NCBI GenBank assembly: GCA_003290165.1
Contig: QNQO01000456.1
Span: 186,001-250,000, forward strand
DNA length: 64,000 bases
Direction: 5' to 3'
DNA from: Berberis thunbergii
Lineage: Eukaryota; Streptophyta; Magnoliopsida; Ranunculales; Berberidaceae
Of the stretch, positions 24,306 through 35,100 are shown piece by piece. Numbering within the stretch: position 1 is the first letter of the stretch; every line of letters starts with the position of its first letter. The translations under genes were made by a program, and so were the position numbers. The notes beneath the pieces were generated by a model, which saw only the letters and a list, made by a program, of their open reading frames with translations, did no database searches and had not been told where the DNA came from.

Positions 24306-25086
24306 TTAGTTGACTATGTAGCCCAGGAATTTCTTCGATTGTAACCCGAAGGTGCACTTTTGTGGGTTGAGCTTCATTCTGTATTTACGAAATTGGAAGA
24401 ATACTCCTTGGAGATCCGCAATGTGATCGGGACTATGGAGGTTTTTACCAACATGTCGTTGATGGAGGTCCATTGTCTTCCCAATTCGACATTTGAACAT
24501 CCAATTTACTAGTCGTTGATATGTAGCTCCCGCGTTTTTCAATATGAATGACATCGTCCAGTAGCGACATATGCCTCTGTCTGTTATGAAGAAGGTTTTC
24601 TCCTGATTTAGTTGGTACATGCTGATCTGGTTGTAGCCAGAGGTTCGTGTAGTAGACATAACTCTATATTTCCCGTTTTTCTTCTTTACCAAGACCGTGT
24701 TTGTTAGCCAATCTAGGTAGCATGACTCTCTTATCATGCCAACTTTTAGTAGCTAGCTTTTGTACTTCCTTGTTAATGGTCAGGTTGCGCTTGGGCTCCA
24801 CCGGCTTTCTATTTTGTCTAACGAGCTATAAGTTCAGATTGACTGCCAATTGGCGTGTAACTATGGAGGGGTTGATTCCCACCATGTCCCTCATTATTTA
24901 GGCAAATACATTTTGATTCTCTTTTAAAAGCGTGGCTAGTTGATCTGCCAACATTCTGTTAAAATTGGAGCTTATCTGGACGACCTTGGTGTTAGCTGGG
25001 CTGTCCAGATATATGGTGATGACCTCTTGCTCCGGTTCCCCGACGTTTGGCTTCCCTCGTCGACTGGAGGGAGGTTCCACGTCCAA
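24306..25086 (-). pseudogene. Gypsy reverse transcriptase remnant
   Basis: 25086-24898 encodes the linker before RT (LATLLKENQNVFA). 24737-24306 encodes RT fragments: SCYLDWLTNTVLVKKKNGKY, SGYNQISMYQLNQEKTFFIT, KNAGATYQRLVNWMF and MKLNPQKCTFGL. The segment between KYRV and SGYNQ, with the first catalytic Asp, is missing, and the YVDD box is replaced by unrelated residues. It cannot encode an active polymerase. Confidence 0.82.
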
Positions 25087-25383
25087 AGGGGGAAATGTGT
25101 TATCTGCATTTGGGTTCGGGGCCTTATTGTTTGGATCCCTTGGCTCAAATTGCTATGACTCGTCTCTTGGTTGTCTGACTGCGACGTAATGACATTCTAG
25201 AGCAACAGTCTGGTCTCCTCTAATTATTACTACTTCACCGTCCGCAGGATATTTGAGACACATGTGCTGCATGGAGACTACTGCCTCCATGTGGTGTAGC
25301 CAAGGTTGTTCTAGGATCACATTGTGCTCAAAGGAGGTGTCTACGACTGAGAATTCTATTATCAGGGTCCTCTGCAGATCTGG

Positions 25384-25677
25384 CTACCCCGCGACCACTG
25401 ACAGTTTAATCGTTCCCATCGAGTAGTAGTTTTTTCCGTTAAAGCCGAACATGGCTTGGTTGGTAGGTGTCAGCTCGTTAATTGCATCTTGAGGAGCACA
25501 TATAGGAACAAGACATTGGTGGAGTTGCCCGTCCACCAATGACCTTTTTACTTCCCATTTTGTTATCACCACCGAGATAACTAGGGCGACGTTGTGGGGG
25601 AAGCAGTCTCCCATCGTATCCTGTTCCATGAATGCCATACTCTCGAGACTATTTTTTTCCCTATACGTGCTGGACAA
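25384..25677 (-). pseudogene. Gypsy protease-region remnant
   Basis: The frame contains FPHNVALVISVVITKWEVKR, SLVDGQLHQ and LTPTNQAMFGFNG, matching the aspartic protease region of plant gypsy polyproteins (consensus block FPHDDALVI... LVDNGSSA... LTP). The active-site D(N/T)GSS is changed to DGQLH, so it is inactive. Confidence 0.7.
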
Positions 25678-25944
25678 AATGACTCTCGGAGTGGGATCTG
25701 ATTCGCAGTTCCGGGACTGATCTTTTCATTGAACAATTTGAGTGATTCCTCTGCTCGTTTGTTCCTTGGATGATGCATACATTGGGAGCCCCTTGATTGG
25801 CTTCATGTATGGATTCCATTTTTCTTCCTCGGGTCAGTTCATTCCCAAAACTGAAGAACTCCTTTCAATCGTCTTTTTTGGATCCAATATTAGAATTAAG
25901 TAGAGTGTAGTAGTGATATCTGAAGCTATTGGTTTTGTAGGGAC

Positions 25945-26690
25945 TAAGGAATGAGATTTCGGCGAAAATTTAGTTTTTTTGAAATTATGAAAAGAAAAAC
26001 TTACATTATTTCGATGGGTTTTTTTTTTTGAAAAATTCGAAGTTTTTTTAAAAAATTTTGAGAATTTTTTATTAAAAATATAAAAACAGTTACAATTTCA
26101 GATTTTTTTTGTTTGTAAATTTCGAGTTTTTTTCTAATTATTTATTGATTTTTGAAACTGCCATCCTATTTTTTTTTTAATTATCATTTCTTCTACTTAT
26201 ATATTGATTTTTCAAACCACCGCTTGATTTTCTAAGTATATGTAGATTTCATGTTTGTTTCATTTTTTGGTATATAGGCATTATTAAATGTGTTCAATAG
26301 ATTTATTTACTTGCATTTTATTTTTTCATGTTCCATCTTGTAGGCGACGAATGCAATTACAAATTACTGCTCTAAAAAAAACAAGACACTTAAAAATGCG
26401 CAATCGTAAGCTGCACCAGTTGCTTTAGATGCAGGAGCTGCAGGAACAATAATAGCTGCCCTAACTAAACCAAGAGTTGCCTACATGAACTAGTTGCGGC
26501 TAGCTAACTAGTTGATAGAGATGATGCTGCCTACGAGTCTAGAGAATTTCATATACTCTCGAAATTCATTATATATATTTCATGTATCCTCAAAATTTTT
26601 ACGTTTTTTTTACACACCGAAATATTTCTCGAAATATTTTTTAAAATCATGAGACTAAAATTAACTCGAAAAATGAAATCACAATCCTTG
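25945..26690. mobile_element. hAT MITE, AAGGATTGTGATTTCG family, copy A (746 bp)
   Basis: Left end TAAGGAATGAGATTTCG and right end CGAAAAATGAAATCACAATCCTTG are inverted relatives. Flanks gtagggac (25937-25944) and gttgggac (26691-26698) agree at seven of eight positions. The AT-rich body (GAAATTTT-type runs, ATTTATTGATTTTTGAAAC) is shared with the copies at 30057-30632 and 33598-33846. No coding capacity. It sits next to the 5' LTR of the gypsy element. Confidence 0.72.
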
Positions 26691-26751
26691 GTTGGGACAA
26701 ATCTAGCCTGGCTATGCTTCACTTTCTCATGAGGTTGTCCCCTTCCTTGTA

Positions 26752-27036
26752 GTGGACCCAATACTTGATTGGATCAAGAGTTGTGCAAATGGATCTTGTG
26801 TTTGTGACAGTCAAGAGATCTCTGTTTGGACCGTATTGTCCTGAGCGAAGCTCCAAGATTTACACCATGTTGGGCTTGGGCGCTTGACTTATGGGTTGAA
26901 TAGTGAACAATGACTTAGCTGAGTCTGGGTTGGACCATGCTTGGGCTTGCTTGAGATTGCGCTAAGGCCTTTTCGAATTAGGGTTGACATGTGCCACGTG
27001 TACGACTGCGGTTGGGTGATTGTTTGATGTCTCATC
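26752..27036 (-). repeat. 5' LTR of the gypsy element
   Basis: Direct repeat of 18190-18530; on the minus strand it starts TGATGAGACATCAAAC at 27036. The inner end is unclear because of the MITE at 25945-26690. Confidence 0.62.
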
Positions 27037-27411
27037 AAAATCTAAGATAATAAACTATAGAACTCAATGAAAATATATATCATTATTCAACTTATATAGA
27101 ATTTGGGGGATAGATTGGCTCGTAAATCCCCACCCCAATTTGTTTTTCTATAAATTTGTAAACAAAAGCTTATTATGTTCGTACATTTCAAATTTTTCAG
27201 ATTAAAATTACATACTTATAGTAATTATTTTGTAATTTTAATCATATATTCTAGTTATTAGGCGTGTTTGCCTTTTTTAAATTGTCGTCGACTTGGTCAC
27301 AATTTGACTTAAAATATTATAGTCGATTCAATTTGATATATACCATGTACCCTTTAAATTCATGAAGAATACAATTATAATTATAATGGAAGTTTTTTGT
27401 TAAGTCTAGAT

Positions 27412-27776
27412 AAAGGATTGTGATTTCGTTTTTCAAAGTAATTTTAATTGTATATAGAAAAAAAAAAAAAAATTTCGAGTATATGTCAAACATATAAATA
27501 CTTGGACAAGTAAGTTAACCTAATAAATACATAAAATGAAGCCTAAATACCTAAGTATCCCTGTGAATATAATTTGCTTCATAATTTTCTGGGGTTTACA
27601 CGAAAAATCGAAACCAATGAAAAATAACAAAATATTTTAACAAAAAATGTAATTTGCTTCATAACTTTTTGGGAAATAAAACAGCATACTTATCTTTTCA
27701 GCATTTTAAATTTCGAGATCTCAAAAAAGAAATATTTCGCAAAATTTTATGAAATTTTGCGAAATCACAATCCTTG
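27412..27776. mobile_element. hAT MITE, AAGGATTGTGATTTCG family, copy B (365 bp)
   Basis: The ends AAAGGATTGTGATTTCG and the inverse CAAGGATTGTGATTTCGCA match the family ends closely. The flanking 8-mers gtctagat and gtccggag share only five positions, so the duplication has decayed or the limits are off by a base or two. Confidence 0.65.
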
Positions 27777-27784
27777 GTCCGGAG

Positions 27785-29169
27785 TACAAAAATATCTGGC
27801 TTCGCCATTTATAACTCATATTATCACCAACAATCCCTTACCATTTCGCTACTACTTAGACTAAAAATATTGCGTCCGTCTTTGATAGCAATCCATTTAT
27901 ATGACTAAACAAGAAATATTTGATTGGTTCAAAATATACGTATACAGCCTTTACTGTTTTGCCTTATTCACAATAAGGCATTAAAGTACTGTGAATAATT
28001 TAGGATTGACCTCTAGCGTTACAATTCTCAGTAGAAATATCTCTAACAAATTTAGCAACAGTTTCAACAGTCTCATTGATATGGTTTGGCACTATATATG
28101 TATGCAACACTTTCGGCAAAAATTCATGCAAAAGAAGTTTGGCAGTCTGTCTAGAGAGCCACGCCTGCGCCAGAGATTCTCAATACCCTCCACCATCTTA
28201 GAGATCTTCATAATTCATCTATCGAACACAAACACACACACATAGAGCCCCCTGGCGCTGATCTAGCGCTAGAGGCCCGACTCTCTAGAATTTTTGAGTA
28301 GCAATTGGAAATAACTCATGGAAGAGAGGACGAATAAGATGAAGAGGAGAGAATAGAGGCCAATGATAGTGATGAAATGGAGACTCGACAATCGACACTA
28401 ACACGTTACTGAGGGAAAGGTCTAACCATAGTGATGAAATTACGTTAAAAGCTTTTGTAAAAATTGGGTGTCCTCACAATATTAAAACAAATCGATTAGC
28501 TCTGGTTCTCTTGATGAAAGGGGAGTTTGGATAAGATTTTTCTTTTCCCATTTTATGAATATACTTAGGGTATGTTTGGTTGCATGGAATCCTATACCAT
28601 GAAAATTTACGAGGTTTAAGCTAATTTGAAGTTTACTAACCAATCCTATGCCACAAAAGTTCATGAGATTTAAGCTAATTTGAATTTCATTAACCAATTC
28701 ATGAGAGGCCACCCATCATTTTTTGGTTAAGAGGTAGATATCACAACAAACCTTGCTCATAGACATTGGTAAACAAGCAAAAAATTTCTCGCTGAATTCC
28801 CAATGCCGACACAATTTTATTGCCCTTAAATAAACCAAGTATTGCCATTTGAAAATTAGTTCTCCAAGATTAAATTTGTGAGTACGAGTCGTGACCAACA
28901 ATATTGCATGTAAAAAAAAACCTAGCATATAAGGTGGTAGTGACAAAAATATGCAAAGGGACCATTTGTTTAAGGCTGTTTTTGTTATGATGGTCATACA
29001 TTGGTCAAGTATGAAAAAAATCAGCAAGAAACATGGTTTGCCTTGCACAACCGCTAGTTCCTCTCGGCCAAACAAATTATCAAACACTAATTTACTACTA
29101 TATACTACAAGAGTTGCAATTTCATTTGTGTCTGCATTTCCAATTCGCCTTCTCTCTTTGATCTCTAAA
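27785..29169. other. Intergenic sequence upstream of the CHX-type gene
   Basis: Should contain the promoter and 5' untranslated region of the gene at 29170. A 54-bp tandem duplication lies at 28588-28695. The long minus-strand frame crossing the gene start has no recognisable domain. Confidence 0.35.
28588..28695. repeat. 54-bp tandem duplication
   Basis: Two diverged copies, each opening with AATCCTAT(A/G)CC and containing TTTAAGCTAATTTGAA, start at 28588 and 28642. Confidence 0.75.
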
Positions 29170-32100
29170 ATGTCGAACAATGAAATATATGTATTTGAAT
29201 GTTTAGATACAGGTTTGAAACACCCTCAACCCTTCCCTCTTTCAGATCAACCTGTTAAATTTCTCTCCCAAATTTCTTCCTCCAGACTATTTTGCTTTCA
29301 TTGATTCAGTCCTTTGTCTGTATGTTCTCAAACCTCTGGGTGAAACTTCGACCGTGGCAATGATGTTGGTAAGCTCCTAATTAACCATGACACTGCATTT
29401 TTAAGTTTTGAATGTTGCATATAGTTTCATATTTGTTATAGTTCATCCCCAGAGTATTTATGCAAAATCTGGCAAAGGGTCGCTATTAATTGGTACAAAT
29501 TTTTTTAGTATCGATAGTTCCCGACACGGCTACCAGCTCCAGATTATGCATTCTCAGAGTCCTCTTCAAATAATTTTTTTTTAAACTTGTTTATTATTTA
29601 TGTATTTTACCACGTTGGAGATAAATCCCTATCTGAACCCTCCATAGGCAACACCATATGACAAATTGAAAGGCCATTTTGAGGCCTATAGGAATTGGCG
29701 GCAGTATTTGCTTAATAAATGAATATTTGTCTGCCAAAACTTTGAGAAACACTTGAACATTATTTGGGCCAAGTAAAAAAGTAGCCCGAACCTGATCGAA
29801 TTTCTTTGGATTAAGTAAAGCTTTCCGAGCCGTGTGACCTTTCCTTAGGCCAAAGTGCATGTTACGCTCTAGTAAGTTTCACTAGTTTTGGAACAGAAAG
29901 AATAAAAAATTTAAAAATAAATAAATACACCAAAAAAAAAACATTTCTAGTCTGGGGAAGATTCATTCAGTTTGATAACTTGGTAGTTTCCATATGCGTA
30001 AAATTTACTTGGTTAGGTAAAAAAAAACAAAAAGAAAGTTTGCTGGTGGATAATAGCAAGGATTGTGTTTTCTCGATATTTTGTCCAAATTTTCGTTTTT
30101 TTAAATTATGAAAACAAAAAGGGGAAGGAAAAAGTTATAACTTTCATGGGCTTTTTTAAAAAGGTTTTTTGTAAATTTCGTGGTTTTTGAAAATTTTGAA
30201 AAAGTTATGCTCGAAAATTTTGTAAAAATACAAAAATCAGCTACTGAAAATTACATTTTTACGATATGTTTTTTTTTTTGAAATTTTTTACAATTATCAT
30301 TTATTTTAATTATTTATTGATTTTTCAAAACCACACCATGATTTTCTAATTATCAGTTCTTCTGCTTATATATTGATTTTTGAAACTACCCTGATTTTCT
30401 AATTATATACGGATTTCATGTTTGTTTCAATACTTGGTATTTACGCTTCACTTATTGTGTTTAATAGATTTATTTACTTGCATCTTATCTTTTTCACATA
30501 TTTTATATACTTTCAAAATTTATTAATATAATTCATGTATCTACGAAAATTTTACATTTTTTCTTTACACACCAAATTATTTCTTAAAATCAGATAACAA
30601 AATTAACTCAAAAAACAAAATCACAGTCGTTGGATAATAGATGGTATCTTGATGTGATTTCTACTCAGGATTTTATTGTCATGCTATATATGGCTATGAA
30701 TTGGTTGGACCCATAGACAATAGGCCTGAAAGGAATCAATCCTACGAGCATGAACAGATTTGAAAGACTAATTCCCATTTTGCTTTGTTTTACCTCTTTT
30801 CTTGATCCATCTTTTTCTTGATAAACAAAGGCATATATTTGTCAAAAATAACTTGTACAAGACTATAATGGAAAATTCTAAATGGAGAGGAAAGGGGCGA
30901 GTGGTTGGGTGTGACTGCTCATCCCCCTTGAGATGCGCGCATGCACCTTTGAGATGTGCAGCTTCACGAATCTAGAGGGGGATGAGTGGTAAAACCCACC
31001 CCCTCGCCCATTTCCTCGACGCCTAGAAGGGCTGAGACTATAATAGATTTGTCTTTGCATCTACCTGATGATCAACCAAAGTCTCCATATCCATGATAGT
31101 TCTATGTATGTGTAAAAACAAGACTCTTAAGTAGTTAAATTTTTCCATTTTTCTTGCTTTGTTCCATTAACAATATACTGATGATTAATGACATAACAGG
31201 GTGGCGTCATTATCGGAATCATTAGTCAGCATCCCAAGTATTATACTATTATGATTCCCATCCACGGCTTATATCAACTAGAAACACTTGGCAGGTTTGG
31301 GTGCATGATATATCTCTTTTTGATAGGCGTAAAAATGGACTTGAGTATTATAAGGAGATCATCGAGAAAGGCATGCATAATAGGCATCTTAACTTTCATC
31401 ATTCCACTGGTTCTTACAATGTCTTTGGCGTTCATGTTAATGAAACAAGATGTTCTTCATGAAAGAATAGGAAAGAAGCTTCCCCTTGTCGCACTAATGA
31501 CATCTTCAACTTCCTTTCACGTAATAAGTTGTTTTTTGGCTGACCTCCAGATTCTTAACACAGATTTGGGACGCTTAGCTACTTCTGCATCAACCATCAG
31601 TGGTATGTTTAGTTGGATTTCACAAACAATCACCTTTGGGATGAAACAATATAAGCGTCAAGATCAAATACTAGTGCTTTATTTCATTGTGTCGATTCTT
31701 GCTCAAGTCATATTCATAACATTTGTACTACGGAAATATGTGATTTGGGTGATCAAACAGACACCTAATGGTGAAACAGTAAAGGATGTTCATCTGTCGA
31801 TCATATTTCTTATGATGTTAGCAATGGGTTTTATTAGTGAATCTTTGGGTGCAAGTTACTTCTTCGGACCTATGATACTAGGATTGGCTATACCAGATGG
31901 CCCTCCTGTTGGTTCAGCCTTAGCGGATAAGTTGGATTGTCTTGTTTGTGGATTATTCTTGCCAGTATTTTGTTATCACATTGGACTCCGAGTAAATTTT
32001 GTTAGTTTGAAGATGTTGTGGCGAAGCTCGCGTGCAATACCAACCTGGTTGGCTTTATTTAGTCTACTTGCTTTAGTTGGTAAGCTCGTAGCAACTGTCA

Positions 32101-35100
32101 TTCCTTGTTTCTTCTGGGAAATACCCATCAAGGATGCTTTCATGCTCGGCCTGATATTGAGCACTCTTGGCATATTTGATTTGACAACTTATAGCGAAGC
32201 CGTATCAAAAGAGGTATATCATGCTATTCTAGTTGTTATTGCTCTCTTCTTCTTCTTGTTATTATTATTTGCTCATGCATCTGCACAAAGAGTGAATCAA
32301 TGATTTTGAAACACACATATATTCAAGTCGAAATTGGTTATTTCTGTTGGAATATTAAACTCACTCCAATTATTTGTGTCTAAAATTGTTCATGTGTTTA
32401 TCCACAGTAGTACCGTGTGAATTTATGGTATAGTTGTACGATTGGTATCCACCAATATAATTATAATCTCACGACTCCGCTCTCACTTCCGCTTGATATA
32501 TAATTGAATTCACATTCTCTACAAGTTCGAGTTTTTAGAGAGTTGACAATTCTATTCTTACTTTCCTAACATATCCTATTCTATAACACTTTTCTATTCT
32601 GTAATATAGGTAGACTTTCTTTCTTTAACAATTTCTTCGAGGAGAAAATAAATAGAGTTAAAGATGATTATAATTACATTCAGATAGATACCCATTTGTG
32701 AAAATTAAATATAAATAAATATGTGACTTTGGATAACATTTCGTCACCACTTTCAATGAGGTTTACCATAATATATAAGTAATATTTTTATCCATTAAAA
32801 AAAAGGATCTTAGCGTCACTACACCATCTTGTCATTTTTGTAATATCCCCTAAAACAGTATCACTTTTGAAGTGTAACAATTCACTTAACAACTTTACAC
32901 ATTTTCACAAACAAAATGATACAATAATAGTATCACCATGAAGAGTATGATTATAAAAGTGATATTATTCATGGTGATCCAACTTATTGCATCATTTTTT
33001 TTGTATTACTGTTTTTCATTTTTTAACTAAATTTAGTTTTGATTTAAAATTGTTTGGTGAATTGTAACATCTCAAAAGTGATACTGTTTTGAGAGTTGTT
33101 ACAAAAGTGCCAATTTGGTGTAGTGCGTGTTCCTCAATATATTACAGGTGTTTATAACAATTAGTGTTTAATCATTCCATCTTTCTTTATAAGGTTTCTT
33201 TAGGATTTCCAACCACAAAAAAAAAATGAATGAGTCAATTGTAATTTGTTTTTGTCGGTGATTATAAGTATTTGATCTAGGATCGTAAGCACGTAGATAA
33301 CAAAACTCAAGAACAAAAGAGAAAACCAATGTTCCTAAAACAACTGAATAGACATGACTATACTATGCTTCGTTATATATAGGTTATTTTCCATTTGGCC
33401 TCCATTAATTTATAACTATTCCTATTTAACCATCATTAATTTTTGTATTCCAGTCTAACCATCATGATTGTGAGTTTAACTCCGTTGACTCACAAACTCT
33501 ATCTAAAAAATTTAAAATGACCAACTTACCCTTATGCACGTCGTTTGCTAATATTTTTAAAATGAGTATTAGTTTATATATAATTCCTAATTGGCCCCAT
33601 GGAATAATTTTTGCTTAATCTCACCAAAATTTGTCTTTTTGAAATTACGAAAAAATGCAAAATATAAATTTACATTTTTCCGGGTTTTTTTTTCTTTGTA
33701 AAATTTGGGTTTTTGCCAAAAACACAAAAATCGGTTACCCAAATTTCATATTTTTGATAAAATTTGGAGTATTTTTTGTAAATTCTAATTTTTTCTTCTT
33801 CTAATTATTTATTGATTTTTGAAGCAAAACGAAATCACAATCCTTGATTAGTCCCCATCATCATCATCATCATCATCATTATCATCATCAAAGCCCATTC
33901 CCGAGATTTGATTAGTCCCCATCTTTGTTAAAAAAAATTAGTCATTTTAAAACATGTGCAAACCACGCGTATAGGGGTAAGTTGGTCATTTTCAATAATT
34001 TAGATGAAGTTTGTGAGTCAACGTAGTTGAATTCACGGTCATGGGGTTAGACTTGAATATAAGAATTAATAAGGGTTAAACATAAATAATTATAAACTAA
34101 TGGGGACCAAATGAAAAATAATCCTTATATATATTGGGGTAAAATAATAATAATTAAAAACTAGTTATTGAAAGAAAGTAGAAGCCACAAAAAATAACTA
34201 ACATGGGCTATTCTAAAGGCACTGAAGAAGCAAGAGTTTCCTAAGATGGCAAAAAAAAACCCCTTTCTATTGTGCTGCAGGTGAATATAAAACCCAAGGT
34301 GTGGGGGCTTAACCACCACAGCCTTAACTATCCAATCAGGCTACCATTGGCAATGCAGTGTGTTATGATAAGAACATCGTTTTACATCATAGCAGAGTCT
34401 CCGTGTTTTTTGCTTTTTCCTTTTGGCCTCATCGAGATACGTGTGGCTTATTCTTATATCGTATAAACAGGCCCAGCCTTGAGCAAGTGCGGAAGGGCCG
34501 GCTGCACATAATCCAATATATATATATATATTTTTTCAGATTACTAAATTTTATATTAAAATAATTTTCATTTTAAAAGTCCACATGTTCTGGTTGGCCC
34601 AATGCTCACCATTCTTTACCATTTAGAGAAGGTTTGAGGTTATTGTTACTTTCTATCATGGCTTGACATAATTAAGATCGAAAAATCGGACTGATCGGGC
34701 CTTTTTAGAATATTAATTTAATAATAGATCCCAAAAACATAGGACTAAATATTTGGTTGGGCCCAAGGGGATAATAGCTATTCATTTTAGCGTTTTTAAC
34801 TCTTTTCTTTCTACCCTCTTAGATTGTCGTTTTCTACTTTTCTCTTTCTCTCATTTCAATCAACTTCTTAATACTTTATCAACTTTTGTAAAGAGCCCGG
34901 CCAGTCCAAGCCCAATACAATTAACTTAAACTAAAATCCATTAAAATGTTAAAAAGTAATCCAAACTACATGGAAACGCAATGCTCCAGTTTGTGCTATT
35001 ATGAATGCTATTACGAACAGGGAACAAAGTTAAATTTCAGGACCGCTCCTACACTCAATTTAGAGTTCAAAACTTACCTATGGAATTTAGCTAGCAAGTT

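Larger units (their letters stand above)
18190..27036 (-). mobile_element. Degenerate Ty3/gypsy LTR retrotransposon (minus strand) with later insertions
   Basis: Two direct repeats, about 18190-18530 and 26752-27036, frame a minus-strand polyprotein remnant in the order protease, reverse transcriptase, RNase H, integrase, the Ty3/gypsy order. Read on the minus strand both LTRs start TGATGAGAC, and CTAGGGGAATAAC just before the second is a polypurine tract. The region after integrase (22190 down to 18531) is a long 3' untranslated part with tandem repeats, as known for Tat-lineage elements. Three insertions interrupt it: an LTR-like block (19107-20402), a SINE (20938-21115) and a hAT MITE (25945-26690). 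It is inactive: the frames are broken and catalytic motifs are lost. The outer limit at the low-coordinate end is approximate. Confidence 0.75.
33382..34124. mobile_element. Mutator-type long-TIR MITE in CHX intron 2, carrying a nested hAT MITE
   Basis: Inverted arms of over 200 bp face each other (left starts GGTTATTTTCCATTTGGCC; both arms contain TTGACTCACAAACT and AAAATGACCAACTTACCC). A perfect 9-bp duplication, ttatatata, flanks it at 33373-33381 and 34125-34133. A 249-bp hAT MITE and an (ATC)n tract interrupt the centre. Arms of this length with a 9-bp duplication fit a Mutator-like element. Confidence 0.83.

Noticed and set aside
28716..29180. Minus-strand frame of 154 codons across the CHX start
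   Set aside because: No recognisable motif, and it overlaps the plus-strand CHX exon 1 whose blocks match the family; treated as a shadow.
34470..34900. CAGGCCCAGCCTTGAGCAAG as a hAT element end in CHX intron 2
   Set aside because: The left end looks right for a plant hAT family, but no matching right end or 8-bp duplication was found.
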